Assembly (NCBI GenBank): GCA_041663285.1
Contig: JBAZSP010000024.1
Coordinates: 1-14,804 of the forward strand
Direction: 5' to 3'
DNA length: 14,804 nucleotides
Source of the DNA: UBA1435 sp041663285
Lineage (GTDB): Bacteria > Patescibacteriota > Microgenomatia > UBA12405
The position numbers were made by a program, and so were the translations under genes. Positions 11,635 through 14,804 of the stretch are shown here, piece by piece (the first letter of the stretch is position 1; every line of letters starts with the position of its first letter). The notes beneath the pieces were generated by a model that was not told the DNA's origin, did not search any database, and saw only the letters and a list, made by a program, of their open reading frames with translations.

Positions 11635-12177
11635 ATGAAAGAAATTAAAACGTTTTGGCAAGTGGTGATGGGCCGGAAAAGTGTGCGTAATTTTAAGCCG
11701 GGAGAAATTGGAAAAGAGGAATTGCTGCAAATAATTAAAGCCGGAATGGCGGCACCATCGGCCATTAATTTGCAGCCATGGGAAGTGGTGGCGGTGACGG
11801 AGAGAGAGACGCTGGATAAGCTGGGAAAGGCAATGCCGTTTGCCAAAATGCTTTATCAGGCGTCGGCGGCCATAATAGTGTGCGGGAAACCTAAGGGCAA
11901 TATTCTGGCTAAGGTAGTGCCAGTGATAGGAGATTACTGGGTCATGGATTGCAGTGCCATGTCGGAAAACATGCTGTTAGCAGCTGAAGCTTTGGGGCTG
12001 GGAGCGGTGTGGACATCAGTATTCCCAAGCATTAGTAGGGCGGAAGAAGTGAGAAAGATTTTGGAGATACCCGATTGGGTAATTCCTCTTAATGTTATCC
12101 CGATTGGAATTCCGGCTAGAACTGAAAAACCAAAAGACAAGTACAGAGAAGAGAAGATACATTGGGAAAAGTGGTGA
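11635..12177 (+). CDS. Nitroreductase-family FMN oxidoreductase
   Basis: 180 residues. FMN-binding features are MGRKSVRNFKPGEI (R/S-x-R near the start), AAPSAINLQPWEVVAV (the APS..N.QPW block, about residues 38-53), and the C-terminal GLGAVWTSVFP (about 121-131) with a final PIGIPARTEKPKDK. The family reduces nitroaromatics, quinones or flavins with NAD(P)H as a homodimer. At 180 residues it is a short, minimal member. ATG 11635 is chosen; a TTG 11620 overlaps the upstream stop (TTGA) and would add five residues. Twelve bases separate it from the 2H gene, so it is probably the last gene of that operon. Confidence 0.9.
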   Translation: MKEIKTFWQVVMGRKSVRNFKPGEIGKEELLQIIKAGMAAPSAINLQPWEVVAVTERETLDKLGKAMPFAKMLYQASAAIIVCGKPKGNILAKVVPVIGDYWVMDCSAMSENMLLAAEALGLGAVWTSVFPSISRAEEVRKILEIPDWVIPLNVIPIGIPARTEKPKDKYREEKIHWEKW

Positions 12178-12204
12178 GATAGATATCCTATATTTTAGTT
12201 TTGA

Positions 12205-12233
12205 TTGATTAAATCATAACGGTAGAATAAAAT
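12205..12233 (+). promoter_or_regulatory. Promoter of the RelA/SpoT gene (leaderless)
   Basis: TTGATT (12205-12210), a 17-nt spacer, then TAAAAT (12228-12233), ending 7 nt before ATG 12241. An overlapping alternative, TTGATT 12201 with TAGAAT 12223 at 16-nt spacing, would give a leader of about 5 nt. Confidence 0.7.
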
Positions 12234-12240
12234 AGCTAAA

Positions 12241-14025
12241 ATGGATTTTGGCAATATGATTAAAGGCAGTCAGGTTGATGGAATAGTGTTGGAGTCGGAC
12301 AAACTGGTAAGAGCTTATAATTTGGCGTTAGAAGCACATGGTGGCCAGGTAAGAAAATCGGGTGAGCCCTATTTTAGCCACTGTATGGCAGTACTAAAAA
12401 TTCTTCACGATGAATGGAAGATAGGCGACGAGAAGTTTTTAATAGCGGCACTGCTGCACGACGGGCCGGAAGATACCACTTTGTCGCTAAACCAGATAAG
12501 GCTTGAATTTGGGGAAGAGGTGACAGAACTGGTCGAGGGGGTAACCAAACTTAGAGCTTGGTCAGACAGGGAGACATTAACTAAGGTATTGGGCCGGACT
12601 TTTTTGAATCCAGGAGTAGCGGTGATGAAATTGGCTGACAGATTGCACAATATGAGGACTTTGAATTTTATGGAGGCTGACAAACAAAGAGAAAAGGCGG
12701 CGGAAACTTTGGGAGTATATACCAGACTAGCAGAATCGTTGGGGATGTGGCGGGTAAAAAATGAACTGGAAGACTGGGGATTCAGATATTTGGAACCAAA
12801 AAATTTTGAAAAGGTAAAGGAACAGATCGACGGTGACCGGAGATTGGACGAACAGTTTTTGGGCTATGTTAAAAGCAGCCTGGAACAACTATTAATGAGC
12901 TGCAATTATCGCGGTAAAGTCGAAATGCGACGAAGCGGCTATTGGGCATCAAAAAAGAAGAGAGAAAGACTGGCAATGCAGGGTAAGGGTGAAACTGACA
13001 ACTTTTTCCACATTAATGATGTAGTGAGTTTTCGCATAATATTGGCGGAGTTAGATGATTGTTATTTGCTACTGGGTAGACTGCATGAAAAATATGGAGG
13101 GTTGGTAGATTTTGATAAGTACAAGGAAAATATCGGGGCCAATAAAAGAGAAAACGGATATCAGGCAATCCAGACCACAATCGGCTTTAGTAACGGGCCG
13201 GTGGAAATTGCCTTGGTTACACAGGAAATGGAGGATTTTAATAACTGGGGAGTGGTAGATATGATTAATCAAGGCCAAAAAAACTTAAAAGCGTATGTCC
13301 TGAAGCCAATATTTACACCGCTTGGGAAGGTAAGGTTTTTGCCAAAAGATGCAACCGCAATTGATTTTGCGGCTGACTTAAACCCCGGGTTGCTGGCTCA
13401 AGCAATAAGCTGCCGGGTCAATGGTGAAGAAAAACCCTTGTCGTGGGTATTGCCGAGCGCTTCGGTGGTGGAGCTGGTATTGGGAGAACCGAAACGGGCG
13501 CCGATAGCAAATGCGGAACTTTTCAGCTTAGCTCCAACAAAAAGGATGATTGAAAATTTAAGGATGCTGGAAAAAAGGATGTGTTTGGTCGAAAACGGCC
13601 GCGAGTTAATTGAGGAAGTGCTGAGGCCGAGGGGCTTGTTGGCACTAACTGATTTAGGAGAAATAATTAACCGGGTACTTTTTGATTTCGGCTGCGAAAG
13701 CATCGAAGAACTGCATTTTTTGGTCGGGAATGGATCGCTGGGGTTACCCGAGCTTAGCAAAGATCTTGATGCCCGCGGAATTACCAAAGACAGAATGGGC
13801 TGGACAACTATAAGATTGACCGGGCTGGATAATCCGGGAATATTAAGGGATATAGTGGAAGCCATCAGCAAAACCGGCAGAAACATTGTACGGACAGATT
13901 TAAAAAAACAAAAAGAGATGTTTAACTTAAGAATTATTGTAGAGAAAATGACAAAAGATGAGGAGGAATATTTAAGAAAGCTATTTGAGCCGGATGAGCG
14001 GTTTGCAACCAAGATGATAGTCTAG
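12241..14025 (+). CDS. RelA/SpoT-family (p)ppGpp hydrolase/synthetase, synthetase site divergent
   Basis: 594 residues, shorter than the usual 700-740. Domain order: HD hydrolase (H47; H73-D74; E77-D78 in LLHDGPEDT; LADRLHNMRTL 131-141, with D133), synthetase-like (about 215-345), TGS (IFTPLGKVRFLPKDATAIDF, 357-376) and a C-terminal ACT (about 520-570, IRLTGLDNPGILRDI). The HD residues are all present, so alarmone hydrolysis is expected. In the synthetase part D260 and E322 line up with the catalytic acidic pair, but the usual G-R-x-K-x-x-Y-S segment reads MRRSGYWAS (Lys missing) and NGYQSLHT reads NGYQAIQT (His to Gln). ppGpp synthesis may thus be weak or lost. It is a single-gene unit with its own promoter. 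Confidence 0.92.
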   Translation: MDFGNMIKGSQVDGIVLESDKLVRAYNLALEAHGGQVRKSGEPYFSHCMAVLKILHDEWKIGDEKFLIAALLHDGPEDTTLSLNQIRLEFGEEVTELVEGVTKLRAWSDRETLTKVLGRTFLNPGVAVMKLADRLHNMRTLNFMEADKQREKAAETLGVYTRLAESLGMWRVKNELEDWGFRYLEPKNFEKVKEQIDGDRRLDEQFLGYVKSSLEQLLMSCNYRGKVEMRRSGYWASKKKRERLAMQGKGETDNFFHINDVVSFRIILAELDDCYLLLGRLHEKYGGLVDFDKYKENIGANKRENGYQAIQTTIGFSNGPVEIALVTQEMEDFNNWGVVDMINQGQKNLKAYVLKPIFTPLGKVRFLPKDATAIDFAADLNPGLLAQAISCRVNGEEKPLSWVLPSASVVELVLGEPKRAPIANAELFSLAPTKRMIENLRMLEKRMCLVENGRELIEEVLRPRGLLALTDLGEIINRVLFDFGCESIEELHFLVGNGSLGLPELSKDLDARGITKDRMGWTTIRLTGLDNPGILRDIVEAISKTGRNIVRTDLKKQKEMFNLRIIVEKMTKDEEEYLRKLFEPDERFATKMIV

Positions 14026-14043
14026 ATGATCTATTTTTAGTTA

Positions 14044-14072
14044 TTGTCTTTGGGTTTTATTCGGGTTATATT
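14044..14072 (+). promoter_or_regulatory. Promoter of the 36-aa ORF (leaderless)
   Basis: TTGTCT (14044-14049), 17 nt, TATATT (14067-14072), then 6 nt to ATG 14079: the same geometry and -35 as the vapBC promoter. Confidence 0.65.
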
Positions 14073-14078
14073 TTCTAG

Positions 14079-14189
14079 ATGACCGGATGGCTGAGAAAGA
14101 ACTGGATGACAGTGGTGATGACCGCAATGATGGGAATATGGTATTTGATTTATTGCCAGATAACGATGGCAATTGTTAATTTTAAATAA
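14079..14189 (+). CDS. 36-aa single-pass membrane microprotein
   Basis: MTGWLRKNWMTVVMTAMMGI followed by WYLIYCQITMAIVNFK. A short positively charged N-terminus (RK) leads to one hydrophobic helix of about 20 residues with five Met, and a lysine end. It has its own well-spaced promoter and ends directly in an intrinsic terminator, so it forms a complete minimal transcription unit. No family is recognised. The alternatives are a type I toxin-like peptide or an untranslated small RNA; no antisense RNA promoter was found that would support the former. Confidence 0.55.
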   Translation: MTGWLRKNWMTVVMTAMMGIWYLIYCQITMAIVNFK

Positions 14190-14219
14190 AAAAACCCACG
14201 ACCTTACGGTCTGGGTTTT
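14188..14219. terminator. Bidirectional intrinsic terminator
   Basis: AAAACCCA-c-GACC (14191-14203) pairs with GGTC-TGGGTTTT (14208-14219) around the loop TTAC, with one bulged C. It has a T-run on the plus side and an A-run (14188-14194) that gives a T-run on the minus strand. It closes the microprotein unit. The following 14220-14353 holds no feature I can support. Confidence 0.8.
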
Positions 14220-14353
14220 ACCCACCAAAGGCGAGTAAATTTTCGCTGTCTTGGAATAAATTTGGGGCTGATAACAGGCGGGGCAAAGTCTGAAAGCAAA
14301 GAATTAAAGTTTTTGATTAGTGGAAGGATTAAAGGCCAGATTCTGACCAGGAG

Positions 14354-14381
14354 TTGGCGAACTAAAAATAGAGTGTAAAAT
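14354..14381 (+). promoter_or_regulatory. Promoter of the ABC-F gene (leaderless)
   Basis: TTGGCG (14354-14359), a 16-nt spacer, then TAAAAT (14376-14381), ending 6 nt before ATG 14388. Confidence 0.55.
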
Positions 14382-14387
14382 CAGAAG

Positions 14388-14804
14388 ATGATTTATGTTA
14401 AAGATTTGTCCTATTCTTATGCCTTAGAACCGATATTTTCGGGGGTTAGCTTTTCGGTGACGAAAAATTGCAAAGTGGGCTTGGTAGGGCCAAACGGATC
14501 AGGAAAATCAACTTTGTTTAAATTATTGGCTAAAAGAGAAATGCCGGACGAGGGAAAAATTGAAATTACCGGGGAAGTGGTCTTGGTTCCACAGGAGGTA
14601 AAAAAAGATGAAGTGATGGAATGTTCGAATAATATTCGAGCATACTTGGATCCAAAAAAACAAAAGCAGGATTTTGAACTGACTAAAATGCTTTACGGCT
14701 TAGAGTTGAATAATAAACAGCTAGACGATCCCCCACTTCAACTAAGCGGGGGGCAAAAAACTAAGCTAGCGATTGCCAAAGCACTTCTCGACGAACCGGA
14801 AATA
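14388..14804 (+). CDS. ABC-F family ATPase, N-terminal part (3' truncated)
   Basis: 139 codons to the window edge. MIYVKDLSYSYALEPIFSGV opens a nucleotide-binding domain: Walker A GPNGSGKST (about residues 36-44), the Q-loop VPQE (about 68-71), and the signature LSGGQKTKLAIAKALLDEPE (about 119-138), with Walker B just beginning at the edge. The SGGQK-T-[RK] signature and the early position of the ATPase domain, with no membrane part, are typical of ABC-F (EttA/Uup/antibiotic-resistance) proteins, which act on the ribosomal E site. The second ATPase domain and the linker needed to confirm this are outside the window. Confidence 0.87.
   Translation, partial: MIYVKDLSYSYALEPIFSGVSFSVTKNCKVGLVGPNGSGKSTLFKLLAKREMPDEGKIEITGEVVLVPQEVKKDEVMECSNNIRAYLDPKKQKQDFELTKMLYGLELNNKQLDDPPLQLSGGQKTKLAIAKALLDEPEI

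Noticed and set aside
13398..14012. A 204-codon open frame on the minus strand within the RelA/SpoT gene.
   Set aside because: It is antisense to the well-supported synthetase/TGS/ACT region, is Ser/Pro/Leu-rich as typical of antisense frames, and has no promoter of its own.
14204..14383. A minus-strand open frame (ending in the loop of the 14188-14219 terminator) reading LVRQLLVRIWPLILPLIKNF and on, ending LWWVKPRP.
   Set aside because: It has no ATG, GTG or TTG start before the hydrophobic stretch, and both strands are open there, so chance is more likely than a gene.

Overview
The window looks like chromosome of a Patescibacteria (CPR) bacterium, probably of the Microgenomates type. It is AT-rich with G/purine-rich coding strands, tightly packed single genes and short operons, and uses the standard code (TGA is a stop). 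tRNAs lack an encoded CCA, GC-rich hairpins sit around a tRNA, and Shine-Dalgarno sequences are scarce. The lineage is inferred from style and gene families, not from a marker gene.

Layout. 1-2502: the C-terminal half of an Hsp100 (ClpB-like) ATPase, an MFS transporter, and a tRNA-Arg(CCG) whose first ten bases are also the 3' end of the MFS gene. 2503-3907: an AT-rich repeat, a hairpin-bearing leader, a Nudix hydrolase and a VapBC-type (AbrB/PIN) toxin-antitoxin pair. 3908-4464: noncoding, GC-rich and hairpin-rich, with tRNA-Ser(GGA), its terminator, and a second partial copy of that tRNA's 3' end. 4465-7230: a short GIY-YIG protein, a low-molecular-weight phosphatase-like protein, a TmrB-like P-loop protein and a secreted, membrane-anchored FecR-domain protein. 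7320-9899: an APRT-like phosphoribosyltransferase, a minus-strand pair (hypothetical plus YdcF/SanA-like), a HAD hydrolase broken by a frameshift, and a small minus-strand membrane protein followed by a second open frame. 10018-12177: a mostly co-directional run of DUF3795-like, 58-aa membrane, DUF1801-like, 2H-phosphoesterase-like and nitroreductase genes. 12241-14804: a RelA/SpoT homologue, a 36-aa membrane ORF with its own promoter and terminator, and the start of an ABC-F ATPase.

How it works together. There is no single pathway. These are mostly stress, nucleotide and housekeeping functions: protein disaggregation, alarmone turnover, nucleotide clean-up and purine salvage, toxin-antitoxin, and ribosome-associated ABC-F.

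The most consistent signal is promoter placement. About a dozen genes have a TAnnnT -10 hexamer ending only 5-9 nt before the start codon, several with a -35 element at 16-17 nt spacing, so their mRNAs should be leaderless. At 8786-8809 one palindromic -10 appears to serve two divergent leaderless genes. The other stand-out is the tRNA-Ser neighbourhood, where hairpins with related arms, a tRNA 3'-end duplication and a GIY-YIG gene lie together.
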